This document shows positions 1 through 8,744 of a DNA stretch of 64,000 nt, piece by piece. Each line of letters starts with the position of its first letter. The first letter of the stretch is position 1. A program made the translations under genes and the position numbers. The notes under the pieces are model-generated. The model was given only the letters and a program-made list of their open reading frames with translations. It was not told the DNA's origin and ran no database searches. The stretch lies in contig LADR01000065.1 of assembly GCA_000961655.1 (NCBI GenBank), positions 1 through 64,000 of the forward strand. The letters run 5' to 3'. The DNA is from Desulfatitalea sp. BRH_c12 (GTDB lineage: Bacteria > Desulfobacterota > Desulfobacteria > Desulfobacterales > Desulfosarcinaceae).

Positions 1-635
1 CGATGGAACGTTGAATACGGCCAATCACAGAGGCGATCGACTTAAGACAAATGGTGGGCAATGCCCACCCTACATGGCTCCCTTTATCAACAGCATGCAC
101 GTAAAAGCGCGCATCATGGTGGACGATACCATATCAGATCGGACAGGATCCTTCCCTTTACACGCAACACTTCGCCAACAGTAGGGTGGGCATTGCCCAC
201 CACCGCGCTGTTACAACATCAACGGTATCTGACACTGATCCCGCCCAAGCGATGGGATAGACATCTGAGCGAACCTGTCGATGGAACGTTGAATACGGCC
301 AATCACAGAGGCGATCGACTTAAGACAAATGGTGGGCAATGCCCACCCTACATGGCTCCCTTTATCAACAGCATGCACGTAAAAGCGCGCATCATGGTGG
401 ACGATACCATATCAGATCGGACAGGATCCTTCCCTTTACACGCAACACTTCGCCAACAGTAGGGTGGGCATTGCCCACCACCGCGCTGTTACAACATCAA
501 CGGTATCTGACACTGATCCCGCCCAAGCGATGGGATAGACATCTGAGCGAACCTGTCGATGGAACGTTGAATACGGCCAATCACAGAGGCGATCGACTTA
601 AGACAAATGGTGGGCAATGCCCACCCTACATGGCT
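1..635. repeat. 278-bp tandem repeat, about 2.3 copies, with internal palindromes
   Basis: The unit starting CGATGGAACG at 1 recurs at 279 and 557, so the period is exactly 278 bp. The third copy breaks off at 635, right after TACATGGCT. The array probably extends upstream of the window. Each unit carries the pair ATGGTGGGCAATGCCCACC (51-69) and GGGTGGGCATTGCCCACC (185-202). These are inverted copies of one palindromic core that enclose about 110 bp. The segment AGCATGCACGTAAAAGC inside the unit also occurs at about 11532, which ties this array to the dispersed elements further on. Open frames across it (61-462 and 339-674) repeat with the DNA and have no ribosome binding site, so I treat it as non-coding. 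Confidence 0.9.
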
Positions 636-767
636 GTATTCACTGCAATCCTGTGGCCGTTCTCTTTGAAATGAAAAAGGATGCTTTGGCGCGAGTCGCG
701 TATCCGCGCAATTCGCCGGCCTTCCAAAGATGAACCCTTTAGCTTTAAAAAGATCGGCATAAAGTTC

Positions 768-1898
768 ATGCGTACCAACATTTATTTTACCGTTACCGTG
801 GATACCGAAGCCGATGATGCCTGGCGGGTCCAGGATCATATCGGCATGCGTAACCTATCTGTCATACCCCGCTTTCAGGCGCTGTGCGACGCCTACGATA
901 TTGTGCCGACCTATATGCTCACGTATGAATGCACCGCGCGCGAAGAGGCCTTGAGGGTTCTCAAGCCCATTTCGGATCAGGGCCGGTGCGAACTGGGGTA
1001 CCATTTTCACAGTTGGACTACGCCGCCGCTCGAGCAGCCTTCTCCTGAAGGGGTCGATCTGAAGTGGCGCTATGCTTACCAATACGAACTTCCTGATAGC
1101 TTGTTTCAGGAGAAAGCGGAGTGTCTGCTCAAAGCTATTGAGGGTTCTTACGGGGTTCGACCCACGTCGCACAGGGCCGGCAGATGGGGCATCGATCAGC
1201 GCACGGTGGACTGGCTGATCGAGCACCACTTCATAGTGGATACCTCCGTGGTCCCTTTGTGGGATCTTTCAAAACTTCGTGGCCGGCGTTCAGGAGGACC
1301 CTCCTTTTGCGCTTCTCCGCGAACCCTGTTTATATGGCCGCATAGCATCATGGACATCGCGGGACCGCAATCCATCATGGAGGTTCCGGTGACCGTCCAC
1401 CAATCGACGCATTTACTGCCAGCTTTGCTGGCGGCATACATTCAAAATGGGTGGGCCGGCCAAAGAACGGCAGCGCGGATTTATCAAAAGCTGATCGGCG
1501 GCAATGGTCTCCTGCGTCCCAATCCGGCCTATGTGGACGGGTACATGTTGAAGATTATTCGCAGCCATCTCCAAAGTCAGCCCACGATCATCAATATGAT
1601 GATTCACTCTTCCGAACTGATGCTGGGGCAAAGTCCGTTTACGCGAACCCGCGAAGATCTTGAAAAGCTCTGGCATGGCTTGCGGGACGCTTTTGTTTTT
1701 GTTCACCGGAACAATCTCAAAAGCCTTGGTATCACCGCATCCGCCCGGATGCTGGAAGAAATGGTGACCATCTATGAAAGTCCTGATTTTACACCCGGAT
1801 TTGAGAGACGCCGGAGGCGTGGCGGGATACTACAGGAAACTCGACGGCAAATTTTCGATCACAGTCGGGCACCTCATTATCGGAACACGGCCGGGTGA
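768..1898 (+). CDS. polysaccharide deacetylase-like protein
   Basis: This is probably a carbohydrate esterase 4-type (NodB-fold) deacetylase acting on an envelope or exopolysaccharide, 376 residues. The start at 768 (MRTNIYFTVTVD) puts the first catalytic motif VDTEADD just after the N-terminus. The longer upstream frame has no clear ribosome site and overlaps the repeat-flanking region. Visible motifs are VDTE (about residue 10), the metal-type HFHSW (about 80) and the arginine motif SHRAGRWG (about 134). It runs 125 bp into the next gene in another frame. The last 40 residues are arginine-rich and do not look like the rest of the protein, so the original stop may have been lost. The glycosyltransferase next door suggests a small polysaccharide locus. 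The substrate is unknown. Confidence 0.75.
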   Translation: MRTNIYFTVTVDTEADDAWRVQDHIGMRNLSVIPRFQALCDAYDIVPTYMLTYECTAREEALRVLKPISDQGRCELGYHFHSWTTPPLEQPSPEGVDLKWRYAYQYELPDSLFQEKAECLLKAIEGSYGVRPTSHRAGRWGIDQRTVDWLIEHHFIVDTSVVPLWDLSKLRGRRSGGPSFCASPRTLFIWPHSIMDIAGPQSIMEVPVTVHQSTHLLPALLAAYIQNGWAGQRTAARIYQKLIGGNGLLRPNPAYVDGYMLKIIRSHLQSQPTIINMMIHSSELMLGQSPFTRTREDLEKLWHGLRDAFVFVHRNNLKSLGITASARMLEEMVTIYESPDFTPGFERRRRRGGILQETRRQIFDHSRAPHYRNTAG

Positions 1899-2868
1899 GC
1901 GCGGTGGTGTTGACACAGTGCGTCGCATGCTCAGTGATGTGCGCCTTTTCATCAGGAAAATACGCAAAGAAAACTATACCCTGGTGCATGTCAACCCTTC
2001 CCTGGATCCCAAGTCGCTGCTTCGGGATGGATTGTTTTTGATCATTGCAGGTCTCTGCCACAAGCGAACGCTTGTTTTCATAAGAGGCTGGAAAGACCGT
2101 TATGAAAATCTGATCCACAGGCACTGGCGCTGGCTTTTTCGAGGCGTGTTCGGCCGTGCGGATGCCTTCATCGTTCTTTCCCAGGCCTTTAAGCGTACGT
2201 TGGCTTCCTGGATTACCAATAAGCCGGTATACAGTGCGTTCACCGCCTTGGACGACGAGGCCTTAGCCGGGTTCGATATGCGCAGCGCCCTTGAAGCGCG
2301 TCTGAGCGCTCCCCGTTGGCGGGTGCTGTTCATATCGCGTCTGATCAAGGAGAAAGGGCTTTATGAAACCATCGACGCCGTGGGGATGGTGTCGCGGCAT
2401 CTTCCGGGCGTGGACCTGCTCGTTGCCGGAGACGGCCCCGAACTCGCGCCTGCCAGGCAATATGTTCACCGGGCCGGTATACCCAACGTGCGCTTTTTAG
2501 GATATGTCCGAGGTGAAGAAAAGGCGTGGGTGCTGCGTCATGCGCATCTTTTGTGCTTTCCAACCTATGATGAGGGCATGCCCAACACGGTGATCGAATG
2601 CATGGGGTTCGGCCTGCCGGTGATCACGCGTCCGGTCGGTGGGCTGGTGGATTTTTTCCAAGATGGCATTCACGGGTATGTAACCGACAGCAAGGAACCA
2701 GCGGTTTTTGCCGGCTTGATCCGGAGGATTGTGGAAGATAAAGCACTATACCGCAAAATGGCTTTGGCCAATTATGCTTTTGCACAAAAAAACTTCAAAC
2801 CTTGCCAGGCGGCACGTCGTCTGGAAAGCATTTACGAAGCGGTCTCTAATGGCAATCACCGGCTGTAA
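1774..2868 (+). CDS. GT4-family glycosyltransferase
   Basis: A retaining, GT-B-fold glycosyltransferase of 364 residues that would transfer a sugar from a nucleotide sugar to a glycan or lipid acceptor in the cytoplasm. The N-terminus MKVLILHPDL followed by GGVAGYYRKL is typical of the acceptor-binding Rossmann half. The C-terminal half has FISRLIKEKG (about 190), VAGDGPEL (about 219), RFLGYV and then PTYDEGMPNTVIECMGFG (about 268-285), the EX7E-type donor site. The ATG at 1774 lies inside the deacetylase gene, but this N-terminus is too family-like to be moved downstream. The sugar and acceptor cannot be told from the sequence. Confidence 0.88.
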   Translation: MKVLILHPDLRDAGGVAGYYRKLDGKFSITVGHLIIGTRPGERGGVDTVRRMLSDVRLFIRKIRKENYTLVHVNPSLDPKSLLRDGLFLIIAGLCHKRTLVFIRGWKDRYENLIHRHWRWLFRGVFGRADAFIVLSQAFKRTLASWITNKPVYSAFTALDDEALAGFDMRSALEARLSAPRWRVLFISRLIKEKGLYETIDAVGMVSRHLPGVDLLVAGDGPELAPARQYVHRAGIPNVRFLGYVRGEEKAWVLRHAHLLCFPTYDEGMPNTVIECMGFGLPVITRPVGGLVDFFQDGIHGYVTDSKEPAVFAGLIRRIVEDKALYRKMALANYAFAQKNFKPCQAARRLESIYEAVSNGNHRL

Positions 2869-3012
2869 GTCTGCAACGATTCCAAGAGAGGATGGGTAAT
2901 CGCTTCTTCGGCATGTTGCTGACGAGCGGCAGGCTTTTCGGAGCCGGCATGAAAACGGAAAGCAAAACGGCTGACCCGGCGGGCGGCTAATAGAACGGCG
3001 GGGTGCATTATG

Positions 3013-3049
3013 GCCCGTCCATATCCGAAGGTATGGACGGGCTTTTTTT
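3013..3049. terminator. rho-independent terminator
   Basis: GCCCGTCCATA and TATGGACGGGC form a strong stem with an 8-nt loop, followed on the plus strand by a run of seven T. It lies after the glycosyltransferase and just beyond the stop of the convergent pectate lyase gene. It would stop the plus-strand transcript. Confidence 0.88.
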
Positions 3050-3061
3050 CAGGCCGGCCGG

Positions 3062-4426
3062 TTATTGGACAACTTTCAAGGAAGGCGGGGGTAAAAGCGT
3101 TTTTACGGCTTCACCAGCGTAGAAGCTGTTGATATATTCTTCTATATTCGTGTACCCGTCGTTATTGCGGTCGCTATTGGCATCGCCACTGTAATTGGGA
3201 TTCAATCCCCTGGAGGCTTCCCAGCTGTCCGGCATCCCGTCTCCGTCCGAATCGACCGGCGGTGTGCCCGCTGCCAAAACCGGCCAGCCGCCGACATCGG
3301 ATACTTTGTCGATTCTGCGGCCCGTGCCGTTTCTGGTTTCTTTGATCACGCGGGCATCCACGGGATCCGGGTTTGCCGGGTTGGCACCGGCATTCGCGAG
3401 CACCCAGTCAAATACGGTGCTCGCGCTTTTAACGGGAACACCCGAAGAAGTAAAGGGGCTGCTGTTCACGAGGAAAGAGGGGGTGTCGCACAGGCTTCCG
3501 GACGTGTAACTGTTGCCGATATTGTCTTTGGCATAGACGCGCGTGCCGGCTACCGTGTAATTGCGCATCGAGATGGGAAACGCATTGGAGATATAACTTG
3601 GTCCCCTCTTGAAATGGTTGCCGACAACCACGATGTTTTGCGGTTTGGAGCCGCCGCCGATGTCGAGATCCCATTTGCCGCGGTTGTAAACCACGTTGTT
3701 GATCACTTCCGTATTGCTTCCCTGCAGACGTGGATTGCGTTCATTGTTATGGGCGAAAAGGTTTCCGAAAAAGGTCACATTGGAGATGTCCGGGCCGATG
3801 ATGGCCCCCATCGAATGCGGTCCTTTGGGATGAATGGAGTTGTAGAGCGCTTCGGATATGATCGTATTGCTGATGGTGATATCGCGGATACCGCCGTGCC
3901 AGGTAGAAATATTTTCGTCCACCGCCCAACTGATCGAGCAATGATCGATCATGATCTTGCTGACGTCGCCATTCATGTTATCGATGTACAACGCGTCCCG
4001 GTTGTCCAATGCGGCGCCGACCGGATCATCGCCGACGCGGATGCGCATTCCGCGTATGATCACGTTGTGCGTCACGATGCAGATACCTGCGCCACGCAGG
4101 CTGATGCCGCCGCCCGGGGCGGTCTGGCCGGCAATGGTCAGGTAGGGATTGCGAATATTGATGTTGCTGGTCAATCGAATGGTTCCACCGGTGCGGAAAA
4201 CAATGATGCGCGGGCCGGAAGCCTCGCAGGCCGCCCGAAAACTGCCGCTACCGCTGTTGTTGAGATTGGTGACTGCGATTACCTTGCCGCCCCGGCCTCC
4301 CTGGGAGCTGGCCCCGAATCCTGTCGCCCCCGGAAAGGCCGCGGCCCCAGCCGCAGAGACCAGCGGCGACAGACCGAAAAGCAGAAACAATACAGATACC
4401 CATACGCTGATGTAAAATCGATGCAT
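3062..4426 (-). CDS. secreted pectate lyase-like parallel beta-helix protein
   Basis: A polysaccharide lyase family 1-like protein, about 454 residues, that would cleave acidic polysaccharide outside the cell. The ATG at 4426 has AAGGGAAG in front of it and begins a signal peptide (hydrophobic FYISVWVSVLFLLFG, cleavage near VSAAGA). The mature N-terminus FPGATGFGASSQGG RGG and VTNLNNSGSGSFR are characteristic of bacterial pectate lyases of this type. Beta-helix repeats with NNV/NVVYN steps follow, with IDHCSISWAVDE near 160 and the conserved basic site NERNPRLQG near 230. The C-terminus has two calcium-loop motifs, DSDGDGMPDSWE and DANSDRNNDGYTNIEEY, like thrombospondin type 3 or dockerin loops. 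It stands alone, with no sugar transporter or other lyase nearby. A lyase for a non-pectin uronic acid polymer is an alternative. Confidence 0.82.
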   Translation of the reverse strand: MHRFYISVWVSVLFLLFGLSPLVSAAGAAAFPGATGFGASSQGGRGGKVIAVTNLNNSGSGSFRAACEASGPRIIVFRTGGTIRLTSNINIRNPYLTIAGQTAPGGGISLRGAGICIVTHNVIIRGMRIRVGDDPVGAALDNRDALYIDNMNGDVSKIMIDHCSISWAVDENISTWHGGIRDITISNTIISEALYNSIHPKGPHSMGAIIGPDISNVTFFGNLFAHNNERNPRLQGSNTEVINNVVYNRGKWDLDIGGGSKPQNIVVVGNHFKRGPSYISNAFPISMRNYTVAGTRVYAKDNIGNSYTSGSLCDTPSFLVNSSPFTSSGVPVKSASTVFDWVLANAGANPANPDPVDARVIKETRNGTGRRIDKVSDVGGWPVLAAGTPPVDSDGDGMPDSWEASRGLNPNYSGDANSDRNNDGYTNIEEYINSFYAGEAVKTLLPPPSLKVVQ

Positions 4427-4966
4427 AACACTTCCCTTTGGATCGGACATTATCGCAAAATAATGTCACTCTTGGTTTGAACAACAACTTTCGCTTCCGA
4501 AATTATTCAGGAACGAAGTCAACGCTTTTAGTGATGATGCGATTGTCGATTCAGGTGCCATCCTCCCTTGCACCCGGAATTTCCAGGCGTTTTTGGACTA
4601 TCCGCAGAATCAAACAAAACGCAAAGACGATCGCAGTGCCTTGTGAATTCAGGCGCTGCCGTAAAAATTTTGTGTTTGGCCAATGCCCAAGCGCGTATTC
4701 GGCGTTTGGCCTGCCTCAAAGCCCGTTTTTAGAAGACGCGGCAAAGTATATGCAATCAGGATGCCATGGCAGAGAGAGCGTCAGGCGCAGCGGCCCTTTG
4801 ATGTCCAGCTACCGTAAGCACCTCATATCTGGAATAAAAGCGCAAGGTGGCGAGTTTGCCTAAAGGATGGTTGCTGTCTGTTCGTTTCGGATCGTGATAC
4901 GATAATTGCAAGTAGGCCTCAAAAGAGATACTCATGGGAAAAATTTGGTTCACGGAAAGGGCATTT
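4427..4966. other. intergenic region, no gene supported
   Basis: About 540 bp between the divergent pectate lyase and cysQ genes. Open frames here (for example 4438-4863) have no family-like sequence and no clear start. It should hold the promoters of both flanking genes, but I cannot place a convincing -35/-10 pair. Confidence 0.6.
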
Positions 4967-5848
4967 ATGAACGCAAACTGGATGACGACAGCGATTCAGG
5001 CCGCGCATCTGGCCGGACGCCGAATCCTGGAGATATATGCGACCGATTTTGATGTTGAACAAAAATCGGATCATTCCCCGGTGACCCTTGCCGACAAGCA
5101 GGCCCATGGCATTATACAATCGGCTTTGATGCCCTTGGGTTTGCCGGTCTTGAGCGAAGAGGGACGTGACATCGCCCACGAGCAAAGAAAAAGCTGGGAG
5201 CTGTTCTGGTTGGTCGATCCACTGGACGGGACCAAGGAGTTCATCAAGCGCAATGGCGAATTCACTGTCAATATCGCTTTGATGGCGGGCGATGCCCCCG
5301 TAGCCGGCGTGATCTATGTGCCGGTGCGCGATTGTCTCTATTTCGGCGAAAAAGGCATGGGCGCCTTCAAGCTTAACAAAGCGCATCCGTTTATCGCAAG
5401 TTGGGAATCGGATGCCGTCCGGCCCGAAACACTGCTTGAAACGTTGCTGGTGGTTGCGGTTCGTCTTCCGAACCAGACCTCATCCGGGGATTGCCGGATC
5501 GTCGGCAGCCGCTCGCATTCATCCCAGGCCATGCAAGACTATATGGCCCGCCTGCAAGCAGAAAAAAAAGCGGTGGCATTCATGTCGGCGGGCAGTTCTC
5601 TGAAATTCTGCCTGGTGGCCGAAGGGGCCGCGGATCTGTATCCGAGGCTGGCACCGACCATGGAGTGGGATACCGCCGCCGGGCACGCCATTGCCGAAGC
5701 GGCCGGCGCCCGTGTCCTGCAATTCGAAAGTGGGGAACCCCTGCATTACAACAAGGCGTCGTTGCTGAACCCCTGGTTTGTGGTCGACCGGGTGGGTTCA
5801 GCCGGGCTGCCGGACAAGAAGAACGGCCTCGGCGATCTGCCGGCTTAG
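4967..5848 (+). CDS. cysQ: 3'(2'),5'-bisphosphate nucleotidase CysQ
   Basis: An inositol monophosphatase-superfamily enzyme that hydrolyses 3'-phosphoadenosine 5'-phosphate to AMP, clearing the by-product of PAPS-dependent sulfotransfer. It is about 293 residues long. Visible motifs are LSEEGRD (metal-binding glutamates), the signature WLVDPLDGTKEFI (about residues 85-97) and EWDTAAGHAIAEAAG near the C-terminus. I chose the ATG at 4967 because GGAAAGGG lies 5 bases before it and the protein then starts like other CysQ. An ATG at 4934, 11 codons earlier, also has a weak site. The 3' end overlaps the convergent pqiC gene by 51 bp. Confidence 0.9.
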   Translation: MNANWMTTAIQAAHLAGRRILEIYATDFDVEQKSDHSPVTLADKQAHGIIQSALMPLGLPVLSEEGRDIAHEQRKSWELFWLVDPLDGTKEFIKRNGEFTVNIALMAGDAPVAGVIYVPVRDCLYFGEKGMGAFKLNKAHPFIASWESDAVRPETLLETLLVVAVRLPNQTSSGDCRIVGSRSHSSQAMQDYMARLQAEKKAVAFMSAGSSLKFCLVAEGAADLYPRLAPTMEWDTAAGHAIAEAAGARVLQFESGEPLHYNKASLLNPWFVVDRVGSAGLPDKKNGLGDLPA

Positions 5849-6409
5849 CGCCGCCCATAGTCGGCTTTGCGCAGCCACCAGGTCGGAATAGTCGCTGCCG
5901 CCCGCCTTTTCTTGCAGATCGACCGTCCACGTCCGTGATTCTCCTCCGGCGCGCCGGTCGGTGAGTGTCACGGCTGTGACCAGGCGGACAAGCCCATCGG
6001 AAAAGCCTTCAAAACGATAAATCTGCAGGCTCACGAGTATCTCGGGTTGGAAACCTACATCCCACGGTTGCCGCGCAATTCGCACGGACCCGGTCAGGAC
6101 CATCAGGTTTTCGGCCAGAACGCGTGGCAACGTTTCGCTCAAAGGGCCTGCCCATCGATGAAATTCATCGATGCGTAAGGCGTTGGGCGTCGTGCGCATG
6201 ACCAGTTGCGGGCGGTCCAGATAATCGGGCAACATCACCGCGCCAATGCCAATGGCCGGCGCCGCCGCCGATGGCATTGGCGTCGTCTGTGCGGTCAGCG
6301 CATCAAGCGTATAGTAGGCCACGCCCGAAGAGGCCGAGCGGCACCCGGAGAGCACCGCAAGCGTTAAGATCACGGCGACCCAGCCGCGCATAGAAGGTGC
6401 TGATATCAT
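5798..6409 (-). CDS. pqiC: PqiC-like outer-membrane lipoprotein (ABC-type transport auxiliary)
   Basis: A 203-residue lipoprotein of the DUF330/PqiC family. In the Pqi system PqiC sits on the inner face of the outer membrane and receives the PqiB tube that carries lipids between membranes. The N-terminus is a lipoprotein signal ending in the lipobox LSGC (Cys about 22). After that come the family features YYTLDAL, VMLPDYLDRPQLVMR and DEFHRWAGPL. It starts in a 4-bp ATGA overlap with pqiB, so the two are translationally coupled. Its 3' end overlaps the end of cysQ on the other strand. Confidence 0.88.
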   Translation of the reverse strand: MISAPSMRGWVAVILTLAVLSGCRSASSGVAYYTLDALTAQTTPMPSAAAPAIGIGAVMLPDYLDRPQLVMRTTPNALRIDEFHRWAGPLSETLPRVLAENLMVLTGSVRIARQPWDVGFQPEILVSLQIYRFEGFSDGLVRLVTAVTLTDRRAGGESRTWTVDLQEKAGGSDYSDLVAAQSRLWAALSRQIAEAVLLVRQPG

Positions 6410-8085
6410 GGTTGGGGGGCTCCTTTTCCAAAGACCAGGGCTTCCGGATGGCGTTGCAGGTAGTCGGCCAGCACGCTGACCGCACGGCCTGCTTTGGCCA
6501 GTTCACGCATCATTTGTTGGATATCGTAGCCCAGGGGGGCATTGCCGCTGACCATGCCTTCGGCTGCGGACAAGGTTTTTTCGGTCTGCTCCAGGGTTTG
6601 GCGCAACTGGTCGATTGCGCTGTTGATCTGCGGTCCGGTGTCCTTGTTGAGCGTTGTGGTGAACTGTTGCAACTGCGTCAGGCTTCGGTTCAAGGCTGTC
6701 ATGGAAGATTTCAGATCATCGGAGCCGACCAAGCGGTTGATCTGCCTGAGACTGTCGCGCAATTCCGTGCCGATCTGCTCCATGGGCAGTTTTTCCAGCC
6801 GATTGACAAAACTGGCGATGCCTGCGGTAATCTCCTGAGTGGCGCCGGGAACAGTTGGTATCACGGTATACGGGCCGTGTTGGGAGACCTTTTGGATAGG
6901 CGCGTCCGGCTGCATGTTCAGGTTGATGTAGAGCAAACCGGTCAGCAGCACGCCGGTGCGCAACTGGGCGCGCAACCCTTTTTGGACGAGTTTGACGATC
7001 AAGGCTTCCTGGTCGGCTTTACCGTTTTCCCGGACGCTGATGCGTTCGGTTTCGATGGCCATCAAGACTGGAATGCGGAAATTGACCTTTTTTTCATCGA
7101 ACTCAAGGCGCACATCCACCACTTCACCGACTTTGATCCCCCGGAACTCAATGGGTGCCCCCTTGTTCAATCCATGCACCGTCTCGTCGAAATAGGCCAC
7201 GAAATAGGATTTGCGGGTATACACCGGTTCATCGATCTCATCCTTGTTGTTGTACAAAACAAACGACTGGCCATCCGAGGCGGGATCACCGGGCTCCAGA
7301 TCGGTGGGCGTTTGAAAGGCGATACCGCCGATCAGCAGCGCCAGGACAGACTCGGTGTTGACCTTGACCCCTTCGGCATCCACGGAAACATCCAGGCCGC
7401 TGGCGATCCAGAAGCGCGTATTCTGGCGCACCCGATTGTTGTGAGGCGCTTGTATGAAGATTTGAATGAGTACGGCCGAGCCATCGGTGGTCATTTCATA
7501 ACCGACCACCTGACCCACTTTGATCTGGCGATAGTAGATCGGTGAGCCGATATCCAGTGACCCCAATTGTTCCGAACGCAACATGAAGTAGCTGCCGGGG
7601 GTGTCCATGCTGACGGCGGGTGGCGTTTCCAGGCCCGTGTAGCTGTCGGAAGGCTTGCCTGGTTGGCCCGGATCCATGCCGATGTAGACGCCTGAAAAAA
7701 GGGTGCTCAAACCAGACACTTCGCCGCCGGCCACCCTTGCCCGGACCACCCAGAAGCGGGTGTTCTCAGTCAGATAATGGTCGATGTCCTTGACCATGGC
7801 CGCCGTGACGATCACGTGCGACAAATCCTCGCTCAAGTGAATCGATTCGACTTGCCCGACTTCCACATCCTTGTATTTGATCTTGGTTTTGCCGGCCGTG
7901 AGGCCTTCGGCCGATTTAAAGGTGATGGTAATGGTCGGCCCGGCCTGGACAATCGCCTGGACGGCCAGCCAGGCACCGACCAAGGCCGCCACCAGCGGAA
8001 TAAGCCACACCAGTCCGAGCCGTCTGGAGTGGCGGACCACTGCCTGGGGGATTTCATCGAAACTGTGTTCGGATGTTTCGGTCAT
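6406..8085 (-). CDS. pqiB: intermembrane transport protein PqiB (MCE protein)
   Basis: A 559-residue MCE-domain protein anchored in the inner membrane by one segment near residues 24-45 (LVWLIPLVAALVGAWLAV). Three MCE domains follow. Each is marked by a strand-turn motif of the type KTKIKYKDVEVGQVESI (about 70), GSPIYYRQIKVGQVVGYE (about 180) and GAPIEFRGIKVGEVVDVR (about 310). The C-terminal third is helical (LEKLPMEQIGTELRDSLRQI onward) and would form the coiled needle. PqiB hexamers form a periplasm-spanning channel for lipids. It overlaps pqiA by 4 bp upstream and pqiC by 4 bp downstream. Confidence 0.93.
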   Translation of the reverse strand: MTETSEHSFDEIPQAVVRHSRRLGLVWLIPLVAALVGAWLAVQAIVQAGPTITITFKSAEGLTAGKTKIKYKDVEVGQVESIHLSEDLSHVIVTAAMVKDIDHYLTENTRFWVVRARVAGGEVSGLSTLFSGVYIGMDPGQPGKPSDSYTGLETPPAVSMDTPGSYFMLRSEQLGSLDIGSPIYYRQIKVGQVVGYEMTTDGSAVLIQIFIQAPHNNRVRQNTRFWIASGLDVSVDAEGVKVNTESVLALLIGGIAFQTPTDLEPGDPASDGQSFVLYNNKDEIDEPVYTRKSYFVAYFDETVHGLNKGAPIEFRGIKVGEVVDVRLEFDEKKVNFRIPVLMAIETERISVRENGKADQEALIVKLVQKGLRAQLRTGVLLTGLLYINLNMQPDAPIQKVSQHGPYTVIPTVPGATQEITAGIASFVNRLEKLPMEQIGTELRDSLRQINRLVGSDDLKSSMTALNRSLTQLQQFTTTLNKDTGPQINSAIDQLRQTLEQTEKTLSAAEGMVSGNAPLGYDIQQMMRELAKAGRAVSVLADYLQRHPEALVFGKGAPQP

Positions 8086-8744
8086 CTTTGATTCTCCATC
8101 TCATCCCAGATCAAGCGTGGATCGAAACTTCTGACCGCGAACATGGTAATCACCACGACGGCACCGAAGTAAAAGGCGCCCCAACCGGCCTCTACGGAGG
8201 CCAGTACGCCCAGGTTCATAAGGGCGACCATCACGGTCACCACGTAAATATCCACCATCGACCACCGGCCGATGGACTCGATGATGCGGTAAAAACGCGT
8301 GCGTTCCTCGCGGCGGCTGGTCGCGTGCTGTTTGACGGAAATCAGCAGATACGCCAGCACGATCAGCTTGAGGGCGGGGACAACGATGCTGGCCACGAAA
8401 ATAATGATGGCGATATGCCAGCTGCCGGTGGTCATAAAGTAAATAACGCCGCTTAGAATGGTATCCGACTGTGTTTTTCCTAGATAGGTCGTGTGCATGA
8501 TCGGCAGTACGTTGGCAGGCACGTACAAAATGATCGCGGTGATCAACAATACCAGGGAAAGGGTCATGCTGTCGGGCTTGCGCCAATGCAGCGGTGCGCC
8601 GCAGCGCGGACAGTGCGCATGCCCCTTTGGGTCGGCAATCATCCGTGCGAGCAAACGGCAATCGTGACAAGCCATAAGGCCGGCGCGGGCGGCCGTGGGT
8701 GCCGCCGTCCCAGATTTTAGTGATCGACCGTTAATTGTTCCCAT
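8082..8744 (-). CDS. pqiA: PqiA-type inner-membrane protein, second copy
   Basis: A 220-residue membrane protein with a zinc-ribbon pair, CHDC (about 26) and CPRC (about 45), then four hydrophobic segments: LSLVLLITAIILYVPANVL, HIAIIIFVASIVVPALKL, MVDIYVVTVMVALM and GAFYFGAVVVITMFAV. This is one half of a classic PqiA, which has two such domains in one chain. Here the halves are separate genes, and this one overlaps the preceding half by 28 bp. It works with PqiB in membrane lipid homeostasis. The start at 8744 has only a weak ribosome site and a later ATG (8675, MACHDC) is possible. Confidence 0.85.
   Translation of the reverse strand: MGTINGRSLKSGTAAPTAARAGLMACHDCRLLARMIADPKGHAHCPRCGAPLHWRKPDSMTLSLVLLITAIILYVPANVLPIMHTTYLGKTQSDTILSGVIYFMTTGSWHIAIIIFVASIVVPALKLIVLAYLLISVKQHATSRREERTRFYRIIESIGRWSMVDIYVVTVMVALMNLGVLASVEAGWGAFYFGAVVVITMFAVRSFDPRLIWDEMENQR

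Noticed and set aside
61-674. Open frames of 133 and 111 codons across the first 650 bp
   Set aside because: They are the same peptide repeated because the DNA is a 278-bp tandem repeat. They include the VGWALPT-type peptide that comes from translating the GTGGGCATTGCCCAC palindrome, and no ribosome site or family similarity is seen.
3614-4480. A 288-codon plus-strand frame opposite the pectate lyase gene
   Set aside because: It is antisense to a gene with a clear signal peptide and family motifs. Its own sequence has no recognisable domain.
6397-7545. A 382-codon plus-strand frame opposite pqiB
   Set aside because: It is antisense to the three MCE domains of PqiB and shows the His/Asp/Gly-rich make-up of GC-rich shadow frames.
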